DNA from: Salvator merianae
Lineage: Eukaryota > Chordata > Lepidosauria > Squamata > Teiidae
Assembly: GCA_003586115.2 (NCBI GenBank)
Contig: QVOM02000090.1
Location: 9,922,081-9,986,080, forward strand
Direction: 5' to 3'
DNA length: 64,000 nucleotides
Shown here piece by piece: positions 11,786-22,065 of this stretch. Position 1 is the first letter of the stretch. Every line of letters starts with the position of its first letter. The notes below the pieces were generated by a model. That model was not told the DNA's origin, made no database searches, and saw only the letters and a program-made list of their open reading frames with translations. Both the position numbers and the translations under genes were made by a program.

Positions 11786-12076
11786 CTACATGCGCCCCCT
11801 GCGACTCAGCCAGGCCAGGGCAGCCAGCAGCGCCAAGGACGTGGCCAGGCCGGTGCCCGCCGATGCCCGCCGGCTCCGCGCCGCCGTCCGCGCCTGCAGC
11901 TCATCGCCGATCGCCTTCAGGCGCGCCGCGGTGAGCTGCGCCCCGGCGGAGGCGCCGCGCGTCCTGGCTGCGCTCCCGCCGCCGCCGCTGTTGCTGCTGC
12001 TGCCGCCGCCGCCGCTGCTGTTGTTGTTGCAAAAACACGCGGCCGGAGGGCGGCCGGGGAACGAGCAGGGGCACAT
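11786..12076 (-). CDS. HRK: Harakiri, BH3-only pro-apoptotic BCL2-family activator
   Basis: The 96-residue protein begins MCPC, as human HRK does (91 residues). It carries the BH3 core LTAARLKAIGDELQ at residues 48-61, with the invariant Leu53 and the Gly57-Asp58 pair. A hydrophobic tail at residues 74-90 ends in basic residues, as in a C-terminal mitochondrial-outer-membrane anchor. Known family role: HRK binds and neutralises BCL2 and BCL-XL and promotes neuronal apoptosis. The ATG at 12076 was chosen because it matches the family start and has a G at -3. The frame stays open upstream, but only to a GTG. Residues 17-35 form an Asn/Ser/Gly-rich linker encoded by trinucleotide repeats that I do not recall in mammalian HRK. 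The divergent neighbour FBXW8 supports the assignment by synteny. Confidence 0.93.
   Translation of the reverse strand: MCPCSFPGRPPAACFCNNNSSGGGGSSSNSGGGGSAARTRGASAGAQLTAARLKAIGDELQARTAARSRRASAGTGLATSLALLAALAWLSRRGRM
11980..12030. repeat. Trinucleotide-repeat tract inside HRK
   Basis: On the plus strand this is a run of GCC/GCT/GTT triplets. Read on the coding (minus) strand it gives AAC, AGC and GGC codons for the Asn/Ser/Gly linker of HRK. A second GCC-triplet run lies near 12180-12200, in the HRK 5' leader. Such runs are expected to vary in length between individuals. Confidence 0.8.
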
Positions 12077-12579
12077 GGCGAGGCCTGTTGCCGCTGCCGC
12101 CGCTGCCCTCGCCGGCCCGGCCCAGCACCGATCGTCCGCCGAGAGACCCGCCGCCACTTCGCGCGCCTCGCCGCCGCCTCCTGCCGCCGCCGCCGCCGCG
12201 GCTGTCAGTCTGGCGCGAAGCGTGCCGCGCTCGGGCGTCACATGCTGGCTGAGATCATCCTCCCCGACGGGGCGGCCGCAACGGCGGCGAGGGAGGCAGG
12301 CGGGCAGGGAAGCTTAACTCTTTCGAGGAAGCCTCGGTGCCTCCCCAGCCCCCCTCCCTTTCCTCGCCCCTCGCGCTCCCGATCAGCCTTCCTCCTCCGC
12401 CTTGCGCCCCGTCGGCGGCGGTCTTCCCTCTTCCTCGCTGCCGTCCTTCCTGCTCTCCTCTCCTCTCGCTCGCTCCGTCTCTTTAAGTTCCCCACCTCTG
12501 AACCTTGGGGCGACGGTCCCTCCTTCTCCCGTCCTCCTGCCACCCTCTTCTTTAATCCCGCTTTGCTTCCTTCTCATCT

Positions 12580-12605
12580 ACACACACACACACACACACA
12601 CACAC
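12580..12605 (+). repeat. (CA)n microsatellite
   Basis: About 13 CA units at the outer edge of the HRK CpG island. Confidence 0.9.
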
Positions 12606-13057
12606 GTACGCTGGGCACAGCTAAGCAAAGAAGAAGGGATGGGCGCTCCGTAGTGCGCGGACTGCTATGAAAGCATGCTAGAGGGCGAGGGCAAATGAAC
12701 GCCACGCTGAGCAGCCAGCCAAACCCCAGGTCTTGGGCCCGCCTGCGCTCCCGTGGCTACCGGGTCCCTGGCACAAGGCCAAGCCTGGCCAGTGGTACCG
12801 GTGTCTTTACTTTCTCGCTTGTCTTCCTTTCCGCCTCCTTATTTGTCTTTATCAATTAGTAATATTACATTCTTCAGCCTCTTACCACAGCCACTGCCGA
12901 AACCAAGGACCAAGAATCATGGAGGCATCACAACAATGTATAAGGGTGAGTTTAAAATAAAAAAAAAATCGGTGGAGTCCTCCTGTCTGATAGATTTAAA
13001 ATTTCCAGATATTTAGTCAACCGTTTTGGTTTTGTTCCAAGAACTCCAATCACTATT

Positions 13058-13455
13058 GCTATCAGTGGCTACTAGAATGGATGCCTAGGTACCACCTCCA
13101 GGGTGGAGAGACAGGCAGGATGCCTCTGGAGGACATTTTCAGGGAGTCTGGAGCAGGTGAAGGTTTTGCCTTCATCTTCTGCTTGAGATGCCCAGAAGCA
13201 ATTGGTGGGTCACTGGGAGAGACAGGATGCTGGACTAGATGGGCTGCGGCCTGATCCAGCTGGGTTCCTCTTATGCTCTTACAGACAAATTCATGGAGGT
13301 CAGTAGCAATGGCTACTAGAATGGATGCCCAGGTACCGCCTCCAGGTTGGAGACAGGCAGGATGCTTCTAAAGGCCATTTGCAGGGAGTTGGAAGCAGGA
13401 GACGGTTTTGCCTTTGTCTTCTGCTTCAGAAGCAACTGGAGGGCCTTCGAGCCAT
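13058..13455 (+). mobile_element. Tandem pair of CR1-like LINE 3' fragments
   Basis: The text 'ggctactagaatggatgcc' to 'ggatgctggactagatggg' occurs as two head-to-tail partial copies, about 13058-13283 and 13284-13455. The family is the abundant squamate repeat whose reverse strand reads 'gccctgctggatcaggcc...'. I assign it to CR1-like LINEs because fuller copies continue into typical CR1 text. See also 17310-17805, 22922-23165 and 54558-55002. Confidence 0.7.
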
Positions 13456-14224
13456 GTAAAACCACACTCTACAAATGCCTGTCACCAGGCAGACAATATA
13501 GGAAACAAGATTTAGAATTTTGAGTCAAGTAAGCGGGACACGTCTAGGTGAAGATTGTTGGGCCATAGACCCTTATCCGATTGTTTACATTGTTACTACT
13601 GAGAAGGTCTGATTCATAATATTTAAAATATTAGACTGCTGAATCTGTGAAGGCATGAGACAAATCACAAATATCCATTTCCTTAATGGGAAGCTACAGA
13701 AAAGCCAAGCAGGCCGTTCAGACATCACTTGCAAAGCCCTGAAGCCTTATTCCACGTGCAAAATGCTTTATTCGACCCCTCTGAGTGCAAACTTAATAGG
13801 ATAGGAAAAAGACAAAATGACAGATGCCAGGATTGTGCAATACCCAAGTAAAAAGGAGCCATCAAGAAAAAGCTTCTATCACCACCACCACCCATGTCTG
13901 GAAAACCAAATCCTATCCTACGTGAAAACATTTGGATTGTACTTCCTTATCACAGATTGCATTCTGCTAGTGCAATGATGCCTCCTCTGCTTTAGCAACC
14001 TCATTTCCCAGGACAATTTTTAACAGCAGCAGCAGTGAGTGCGAAGAGTGTACTGGAATAGTCAGGCAGTGACCTGCTGCCTGCCTTTGATATTTGCAGT
14101 GCACAGCAAATTGTGCTTTGATCTAATGTCTGAGGTGGAATGATCCCCAGGTACATCCTGTGAATACATTCAAAGGTCTTTGGGGCCTCTAATTTACTGC
14201 AGGCGGTGACTACGGCCACAAAAC

Positions 14225-14755
14225 TAAAGATGCTTGCTCCTTGGGAGGAAAGTTATGTCAAACTTGGACAGAGTATTAAAAAGCAGAGACATCACCTTGC
14301 TGACAAAGGTCCGTATAGCCAAAGCTATGGCTTTTCTAGTTGTAATGCATGGTTGTGAGAGTTGGACCATAAAGAAGGCTGAGTGCCAAAGAATTGATGC
14401 TTTTGAATTGTGGTGCTGGAGAAGACTTTTGAGAGACCCTTGAACTGTAAGGAGATCAAATCAGCCAAGGAAATCAACCCTGACTGTTCACTGGAAGAAC
14501 AAATATGGAAGCTGAAGCTCAAATGCTTTGGCCACATAATGAGAAGACGGAATTCACTAGAAAAGACCCTGATGCTGGGAAGAATGGAAGGGAAAAGGAG
14601 AAGGGGACGGCAGAGGGTGAGGTGGATAGATGGTGTCAAACAAACATGAGGTTGGGCAAACTCTGGAAGACAGCAGAAGATAGAAGGGCTTGGTGTGCTC
14701 TGGTCCATGGGGTCATGAAGAGCTGGACACAACCAAACAATTGAAGAACAACACC
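14225..14755 (+). mobile_element. BovB (RTE-type) LINE 3' end, broken
   Basis: Two overlapping frames encode the C-terminal part of a BovB reverse-transcriptase protein: one has the 'KAMAFLVVMHGCESWTIKKAE' type segment, the next 'FGHIMRRRNSLEKTLMLGR' and 'GRQRVRWIDG'. They are joined only through a frameshift near 14440. The element ends with the 'tccatggggtcatgaagagctggacac' type 3' end known from BovB. The copy is 5' truncated and defective. BovB is characteristic of squamates and is known for horizontal spread to ruminants. Confidence 0.9.
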
Positions 14756-15689
14756 CTTTTCCTAAAGTATTTTCCCCTTCCTTTCTTGGCAAGGATCTGG
14801 GCTGATTTTTGAAGTCATTGGGACAGGTAGATACAATCTTTGCTTTTTAAAGTTTAATGCAACAGTTTAATGATGGAAAAGCTACAGTTTCCATCTTCCT
14901 TTTCTTCCTGTGTTCTTTCTCCTTGAACTTTTTCCTCGGTGATGTCCAAGAGAGACAAAGTTTCAAGCCTGCAATAATAATGCCTCTGAATTTGTTTGAA
15001 TTTAACTGCTAATAGACTTAGTTGACATGTTAATTTGTTTCTAGCCTGCTGGAAAAGCAGTGAAACTTCTCTGGAGAACTAAATAGCTTTTCGCAGTAGA
15101 ATGAGTGACTTTTAAATGGTTGTGCTTCAGCACGTACAACTGAATCATTTTTGTTGATTTTTTTAATTGGAACAAATTCATCCCATAAGTAATTGTACTT
15201 AACAAAAATCATTTCTGGACACTTGGTCTTCTAGATTGCCAGCCAGGGCTGTTTTGGCTGAGTGTCCAGGAATGGCATGTGTCCAAGGCCACTTCTGGGT
15301 GCCTGGTGCAACTGCACTGCATGGTATGCTGGACCACAGTCAGTGTGTTATCCACATGCAGCTAGCTGGACCAGTTTACCAGGTCAGAACTCTTGTGGAC
15401 TGCTTGTAAACAGTCCACCGCTGCAGCAAGATCGACACCATTTTGGTCCAGTATCCCACTACAAGGCCTCGTCCTGTGCAGATGAACCGGTGTACTGAGA
15501 GGCCTGGCCTCCCAGCAAACCTACCTGTACTGCAGATGAAGCATTTTACAGTCCCCGCTGGACCAGTTTACCAGCCCAGTGTGGAAAGGGCCTATGTTTT
15601 ACATGGATTTTGCATTGGATTTTAAGGGTCGCTGGCTGATTTGGGAGGCTGTTTGGGGACAAAAAGTGGAATGGAATGTATAATCAACT

Positions 15690-16030
15690 AACTAGGGACC
15701 TTTCTGCCCTGGGTAGTAGATCAGAACACGCCCCAGTCTAAGCATCTGTTATTTGCATATTAGTGTGGACCAGCGGAGGCTACACGCACCTTTAGGGTGC
15801 TTTGCCCACACTGGATGAAGTTGTAGACTGGACTAGGGCCCCAGTGAAGGCTACCAGACTCTTGCGGTCCAGTATACCATGGGGAGCCCTTTTCAGGAGT
15901 GCACACAGAAGTGGTCCCAGAAACTGTTGTTGTGCCACAGATAAGGGCCTGGCTGGAACCGATGAAGGCAAGGAACTTTTGTTCCTGGCCTTCAAAGTCT
16001 GGGTGCCAGCTGAGTCAGCATGCATACGAA
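15690..16030. mobile_element. MITE-like hairpin repeat cluster
   Basis: The segment contains self-complementary text around GGCAAGGAACTTTTGTTCC and 'ggtccagtat...' blocks, shared with 4640-4915 and with 15300-15600. It is interpreted as one or more foldback DNA-transposon copies. Boundaries are not resolved. Confidence 0.4.
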
Positions 16031-16239
16031 TTAATTAGACAGCATCAGCTGCACGAAGCAAAACTACAAACAAAAGCAGAATTTGGGGCATTTGTTTGTT
16101 TGGTTTTTGGGTATGACATTTTCCCTGATCCCAAGCCACAAGGGCCCACCAGACTATTCCTGCAACCGCATATTTCTCCAGGTTATATTTTTCTCTCTCA
16201 TTGCTGCCGGACTGCTGTTTTGTTGGGTGAGGGTGGTTT

Positions 16240-16462
16240 TGTGGCGGGGGCCTTGAAATATTTTATGATGTTTTTATAGTGTTTTTATGGTTTTTATTGT
16301 AATAGTTTTTATAAGTTCTGTAAGCTTTTTGTATGTTTTAAGATGTTTTATAATGTTTTTATGGTGTTTTCATTGTAATTCGTTTTTTGGTGTGTTTTTG
16401 TAAGCCGCTCTGGGACCCCTCGGTATAGGGCGGGGTAGAAATCGAAATTAAAGTAAAGTAAA
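16240..16462 (+). repeat. T-rich stretch ending in a LINE/SINE-type 3' tail
   Basis: Degenerate 'tgtttttat' repeats are followed by GTAAGCCGCTCTGGGACCCC, then 'ggtatagggcggggtagaaa' and an A-rich end. This is the standard 3' end of a common squamate LINE/SINE family. Confidence 0.6.
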
Positions 16463-16559
16463 AGGTTTGTCAAAGCGGCCCATGGGCGTTCTATTCTTCA
16501 AGAAAAAAACTCCCCAGAACTTAAGTCCGCATATAAAACGACGCTAACGGAAAACCAGG

Positions 16560-17140
16560 AGCAAGCGAGTGTAGCCTGAGCGAGCTGTTTGAATTCCACC
16601 CACCCCCTTCGCCCGCACTGCCTTCACTGATTGGCTGAATCTCCGTGCGCCTTGCATACGAGCTCGCCTCGGCGGAACTCTAACGCGCTCAGCCGCTGTT
16701 TCCACTCAGGCTGCCATTTCTAGCCGGACCAGTTACGGGAGCCGGTTTGGCCCGTTTCTCTTCCTACAGCGTTGCCATGGTGGAAGCGGCGGCTGCCGCG
16801 GCCGAGCTGGAGTCTTTTCGCCGCCGGTGGCGCTCCGAGTTGGCTCGTGGAAGCCAAGAGAAGCAGCGGGCGGGGGGCGGCCGGAAGAGGCCGAGGGAGG
16901 CCGAAGGCGAGGAGCTGCCGGAGCCGCTGCTGGGCTGGGGCCGCAGTGGAGGCATCCCCTGGCGGCGGCAGCAGCAGCCCGAGGGGGCGGCCGAGGGGTC
17001 GCAGGCAGTCCCCCTCCTAGGGCCGCCGCGCAGCCCGGAGGTCGAACCTGGCCTCGCCTCGGAGACACCGAGGAGGGCGACGGAGGACCTTCTGGGGCAG
17101 CTGATCCGGGACTTGGTAGGGAAAGAGCCGCTTCCTTGTT
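16560..17140 (+). promoter_or_regulatory. FBXW8: CpG-rich promoter and first exon of FBXW8
   Basis: GC-rich, CpG-dense sequence begins near 16560 and spans the first coding exon. An inverted CCAAT box (ATTGG) is at 16630-16634, about 145 bp before the start codon, and a YY1-like GCCATTT is near 16712. No TATA box is seen. This is the usual layout of a housekeeping-type promoter. The transcription start was not determined. Confidence 0.6.
16777..17115 (+). CDS. FBXW8: FBXW8 coding exon 1 (residues 1-113)
   Basis: The start is the ATG at 16777 in a strong GCCATGG context. The frame is open a little further upstream, but only to a TTG. An Ala-rich start is followed by FRRRWRSEL (residues 14-22), conserved with the mammalian N-terminus, then a basic GRKRPR patch (35-40) that could be a nuclear-localisation signal. 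A low-complexity Pro/Gly/Glu region ends in LLGQLIRDL, matching the human exon end. The donor is TTG/GTAGGG at 17116, phase 0. Reading on into the intron reaches a stop at about 17140 that is not used. Confidence 0.92.
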
Positions 17141-17309
17141 AGCCCCAATCCTCTTCTTTCTCCATAAGCCTCCCTGTGTTTTTTTATTCTGGAAGAGCCC
17201 CCCTCCCCCGTCTTCTCTCTCCCCTCCCAAATGCAGCCTTAGCGTGGCTGGCACTCCGTGAAGCTGATGGGCAGGAGAATGAGGACCAGCAAAGGGAAGA
17301 GGTGATGGC

Positions 17310-17805
17310 AGCAACCAGCTTAGGCAGCTTCAAGAACAGGTTGGACAGATTCATGGAGGTCAGGTGTATCAATGGCTACTAGAATGGATGCCTAGGTGCT
17401 GCCTCCAGGATGGAGAGACAGACAGGAGGCCTCTAAAGGGCATTTGCAGGGAGTCAAGAGCAGGTGAAGGTTTTGCCTTTATATTCTGCTTGAGAATGCC
17501 CAGAAGCAATTGGTGGGACTCTGTGTGAGACAGGATCCTGGACTGGATAGGCTGTGGCCCAATCCAGCAGGGCTTCTGTTATGTTCGTATCTAGAACTGA
17601 TGCCTAGGTATTGCCTCCAAGTTGGAGAGACGGGCAGGATGCCTCTAAAGGCCATTTGCAGGATGTGGAGAGCAGGTGAAGGTTTTGCCTTTGGTCTTCC
17701 GCTGGAGATGCCCAGAAGCAACGGGTGGGCCACTGTGTGAGACAGGATGCTGGACTAGATGGGCCGTGGCCTGATCCAGCGGGGGAACTCTTATGTTCTT
17801 CTGAT
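17310..17805 (+). mobile_element. Tandem pair of CR1-like LINE 3' fragments
   Basis: The first copy (about 17310-17590) starts in 'gcagcttcaagaacaggttg' and the second (about 17592-17805) in 'tagaactgatgcctaggta'. Both end at the 'ggactagatgggc...' type terminus. This is the same family and head-to-tail layout as 13058-13455 and 54558-55002. Confidence 0.7.
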
Positions 17806-19027
17806 GAGAGTAGAAGCAGCAGGGTTAATCTTAACATAGTTTTCTTTAAAGCAGTCTCCATCTCCACCTATAGGTCAGAATTTTGTAAGCATGGGTCATA
17901 ACATTACAGAAAAAGTTGATTTTATATGGTGCCCAAAAGTAACGCATTTGTCTCAGCAGTGCGTCTAATTCAACTGCGAAGGTTTTCAGTTTGTTTTCTT
18001 GATGAGTCGGACGCAAAGGGTATTGTTCAAATGCCAGGTTCAGCTGATAGTTTCTGTAAAACAGTAGAAATAAATAGAGCAATAGAAAAGTCACAAAAAG
18101 AGCCGTCTTTATAGAGACTTAAATCACATCTCACTTGCATCTCTGACAAAAGCCAAGATAGGCTAGATTTTTGTAGTCTGAAGGAGTTCATACTATCCCT
18201 GCCACAAATGTAATGGGCTATTTGCATTTTCTACATGCATGGACCAAGGGTAGTCATACCCAGGGGCGTCCATACTCTGTTAACAGTATACTTCTGGAAT
18301 GACCTTTCTTTCATTGTTTAGAGATGTTTTCTCGTTTGAAAAGTGCACAAAGATCCAGAGTTTGGCTCTTCTAGGCCATCTAGGATCTGAGTGCATTGTT
18401 GGAAGTTCTGTTGATACACATCTCATGTTTGTTTGTTACACTGAAGGCACCAGTGTAACTGGTGAATTTCTGCCTGCTAAAAAAGCAGGCACAAGTTGTT
18501 TATTTGTTTGTTTGATGACAGCTGTCCTTTTCCCAAGTTGATCAGAGTTTAGAAGGATGGCAGTTAAGATATTTCTGAGTGCCACGTGTCTGCCAAAATT
18601 AGGGCTGCCCAAGGACTTCCCAATCTCTTCTGCAGTTGAAATTCTTTCACTCTTGGGATCTCATTTGTCTTTGGGTTGCCCACAGAAGATGGTGGTGGTA
18701 TTTGGTGTCCAACATGCCTTAGGAATTCGTTTGATTATCAAAGTTAAGCCTTTGAGCTGAAAACTGGATTGCATTTGAACTGGATAGGCATCCAGGATCA
18801 TGGGATATGAGTATTTGTTACTGTGCAAAAAAAAGAAACCACTCAGCTAAGTACCTAAGAGCCAGTAAGATCCTGAGGAATCTCTTTGTTCAGTGCTCTC
18901 TAATTATTTTCTCATCTGTTTCAAGTACTGTATGTAACTTTGTAACTATTTTTGTTGCCTTTTGGAAGGAAAGTGGTTTCCTGTTCCTTTTACAAGTGTT
19001 TGTTTTTGCATTGTAACTTTCTTTCCA

Positions 19028-19215
19028 AGGCACTCAAGCCAGCTAGTTTAGTGCTGCCATCACATGAGTTTCCCAGCAGTCCTCTGGGGTGAACTGGGCT
19101 GAGAGGCAGTAACTGGTCCAAGGTCACCCTGTAAGCTTTATGGGTGAAGTGGGCATATAAATTTTTGTCTTTTGGTTTCTAGTCCAGCAGTTGTAACCAC
19201 TAAATTACATCTACT
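19028..19215 (+). mobile_element. MIR-like SINE fragment
   Basis: The text 'ctgggctgagaggcagtaactggtccaaggtcacc' resembles the core of MIR/CORE-SINE-type repeats. It is followed by 'agtccagcagttgtaaccacta', as in the 3' part of such repeats. The copy is old and diverged. Confidence 0.5.
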
Positions 19216-19553
19216 CCTGTACTAATATTTTAGCATTATGTGGATGCTTGGTATGGGATTTTTCAATAGTCCATTGCTTGTATTGTTTATTTTACTGCTT
19301 TCTAAATTCATATATTACTTTTTTCTCTGCCTGCCATATCCATTCCACTTAGGAGACTGCTTTAGATAACCACTGAAGTGGAGTATGGCACACTAAAGTT
19401 TGTGCTATGATAAATTTGTTGATGCTTTAAAATTCCTCCTTCTTGCTGCTAAACTGTATGATGAACATTTTCTGAGGCTATGCCTATTTCATGTTCTTCC
19501 TACCAACAATGACCACTCTAGCATTCGAATCTTAAATGTAGAAATGAATGAAG

Positions 19554-19733
19554 GGCCCTTTCTGCACTTGGCCTTATTGTGGATTATATCCCAGAATAGG
19601 GACCTGCTATGCACATGCTAGTGCAAACTATGAAAGGTCTTGCCCAAGGCCTACCATAGTCTGCACTAGCATGCAGATGGCAGGTCCCTATTCTGAGATA
19701 TAATCTGGAATATGTCCAAGTGCAGAAAGGGCC
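19554..19733. mobile_element. Foldback MITE with 18-bp perfect terminal inverted repeats
   Basis: GGCCCTTTCTGCACTTGG at 19554-19571 is the exact reverse complement of 19716-19733. Inner blocks also pair: 'agaatagggacctgc' with 'gcaggtccctattct', and 'atgctagtgcaaactatg' with 'catagtctgcactagcat'. The 180-bp element is therefore nearly one long palindrome. There is no coding capacity. Superfamily is not assigned. Confidence 0.85.
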
Positions 19734-20403
19734 AAGGTTTCCCTGCATGCACATCCACAAAGCTGATTGCAAGTCCTGTGCTTGGAGCAGCTATGTATTC
19801 TTTCAGCTGTGATTATGTGAACTGAAGCAGGTAAAGTTTGTGGTTAGCCAGTTAGGATGCTTGCCTTTGCCTGTTCGGTTGGCTGGGGGAAAAGTACTTT
19901 TTTTAAAAAAAAATGTCCAAGGGGTTTGTACCAGTCTTGAATGAACCTGCCTTAGTGCAGGGAAATTTTCTCCTGTCTTCACTTCTGCCCCTCCCCTACA
20001 AAAAAAAGAAAAGAAGACGACGAGGACTAATTCATTTTGCGAGAGAGTATTTCTGTGATGGAAGTGAGCAATTCCAAGTCTGAGCAGTAATCACACCTGA
20101 AACTTTCACAGCATGTTGTGAACAGGGAAAAGTGGGTGGTTCTGCTTTTGAAAAACAGCATTTTCCAGGATGATAATCACTATGTCAGCCCAGGGCTGCT
20201 AACATTCTGGGCTCTTTTCCAATGTAGTGGTATCATTATTTCTGGCTATATTTTGTGCATCAAAGGGTCTGTGGTGCTCTCGGGTTCCGTGAGATAATCT
20301 ATATTTTTACTTGTCTTTGCATTGGTTTAATTATTTATTGTTGGTTGTGTAATTTTGTTAGCTTTGAATTTTTTATTTGCCGATAAAAATAAAAGATTCA
20401 TTT

Positions 20404-20418
20404 TGGGGGGGGGGGGGT
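20404..20418 (+). repeat. Poly-G run
   Basis: A run of about 14 G residues in FBXW8 intron 1. It is prone to assembly and length error. Confidence 0.9.
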
Positions 20419-21984
20419 CTATCATCATCCTACTCAGTTTCTCTTTCTCATAATTGCTAGAATTTGTATTTCTCTAGAAATCTCAGGAGATGCCTGGGGC
20501 AATTCCAGTAGTGCAGGAACTCCTGACTAGTAAAGTTGTCTCTAAAAGAGGAATGGTGCTGTTTCCTTTTTGTTTGTTTTAATTCAGAGTATATAAGACA
20601 TACATTTACCCTGAAGGAAAAGTTATGATTAACATTATTTACATGTTGACTTCCTCCTCATTCAAAAGTTTCTTCTATGTTTCATACTTCATGCCCTTCC
20701 TGTTTTCTAAATTCTTTTCTTCTGTCGATCCGTCTTTTTCCCTCTTCAGTCTTCAAATCCAGCAACAAGTTCTTTTTCTAATTCTTGTAGAAAGTCAGTA
20801 AAGGGTTTCCAGTTTTTATGAAACTTATCAACAGTCTTCTTTCTCAACAAATTAGTCAGTTTGTCCATCTCAGCAAGGTCCATCATTTTAAGTGTTTCTC
20901 AGCTGGTATTTGGATGGCAAAAGGATGGTTTTGTAGGTTTAATAGTTTGGTTATTTTAAACATTTATCTACTGCATTTCAGCAGCACTTTTCATTACTAA
21001 TAACTGCAAGATGCAACTAGGAACTTTTGTAGTGCTTCTTCCTTGGCCATAATCTTAAACATTTCCAACTCATGCAAAGGTTTTTGAGAATCTTAGTTCC
21101 TTCCATTCTAGTTAGTTACAGTGTTTTTTTCTTTTCTTTTTTTAAAAAAAGACACAGATTAAATTTCTAATGGCAGTAAATTAATCCATTTAGTGAACCA
21201 GAGTTCCATTAGCGCTCTGGTGTGTAAATGTGGTTCTCCAAGGAGTCGATGGCAGTGTTCTACATTCTAACCACCAGATTTTCCCCCCCCAAAAAGGAGA
21301 AGCTAGTTTATTAAGATAAGTGCTCTGTATGCTTTTCAGTAGCCTGCTTTTTGCAAAGACGTGAAAATGTAAAGAATTTGTTATGTTAATGTCAAGAATT
21401 TTTCCATGAATTGTAATAATTGCATTTTATCTGGGCCTGGTTATGTGTTCAATGGAGTCAGTCTAAGATTAGCCATTTTCACCTGTTCTCTTCCTCCTTG
21501 GTCTCTTTTACACCACAGGGAAGCAACATAATATGTTTATTAAATTACATGGAAGTCTATAAGAAGTTAAAATCTACTGATATAAGATGATTAAAAATAC
21601 ATTCTGAGAGAGAAAACCAGTGGTTTAATGGAGAGAATGACCTAATTCAGATTATTCTATTAAACTGAGGTATGAATGAAGATTGTCGTCATGTACCTGG
21701 CTCATTCCGTTTTGACCTTTCAAAGATAAGCCTGGGATTTTTCAGTTAATCAGCTTTTTCTTTTTTCTGAGCCCCCAAAAGTGTGATTGCCAAGTTTAAA
21801 ACAAACTGGCATCCAAAACCAATTCTAATATGTAATGCAATTCAGTGTGGTTGGATACTAAGTGATAAGAAAGGGCTTTCCCTGAATGCTGAAAATTAGA
21901 AGTAAAGGAGTCATTGAATCAGCCTTAGTTCCATGGACAGACCTGCGTAGTTTTCTTGGGTCAGAAGTGGTTTGCTATTATGTT

Positions 21985-22065
21985 CTTCCAGGGAGATGCT
22001 GAGAATCAAACCTGCAACCCTCTGCACTCCAGGCAGTTGCTTACTGGTTGAGCTACAGCCACTGC
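21985..22065 (-). mobile_element. tRNA-derived SINE head
   Basis: On the minus strand GGCTGTAGCTCAACCAGTAAG (A-box-like) precedes GGTTTGATTCT (B-box-like) with tRNA-like spacing. There is no acceptor stem, so it is a SINE relic. Confidence 0.55.

Larger units (their letters stand above)
11340..12560. promoter_or_regulatory. CpG island of the HRK promoter and coding exon
   Basis: Very high GC with dense CpG extends from about 11340 to 12560, in contrast to the flanking sequence. It covers the whole HRK coding exon and about 480 bp upstream of its start codon on the minus strand. No convincing TATA box is seen upstream of the HRK start. A CpG-island promoter is therefore the simplest reading. 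The long frames open here on both strands reflect the GC-rich triplet repeats. Confidence 0.75.
12606..16560. other. HRK-FBXW8 intergenic region
   Basis: No coding gene is visible. The stretch contains a tandem pair of CR1-like fragments, a BovB fragment, MITE-like hairpin repeats around 15300-16030 (with recurring 'ggaccagtttaccag' text), and a LINE/SINE-type tail near 16400. The two start codons are only about 4.7 kb apart. Confidence 0.65.

Noticed and set aside
12077..12241. 55-codon N-terminal extension of HRK
   Set aside because: The frame is open upstream but begins with GTG, not ATG. The family starts at MCPC, which is the ATG at 12076.
11588..12670. 360-codon plus-strand frame across the HRK CpG island
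   Set aside because: It is antisense to the HRK coding exon and is open only because GC-rich triplet repeats lack stop codons. The product is low-complexity Arg/Ala/Pro with no family features.
17116..17142. Stop codon after FBXW8 exon 1 suggesting a short protein
   Set aside because: It lies beyond a GTAGGG donor. The spliced frame continues exactly into exon 2 as in human FBXW8.
16733..17314. 193-codon minus-strand frame opposite FBXW8 exon 1
   Set aside because: It is the GC-rich shadow of the true exon. The product is Pro/Ala-rich without recognisable domains and it ignores the conserved splice donor.
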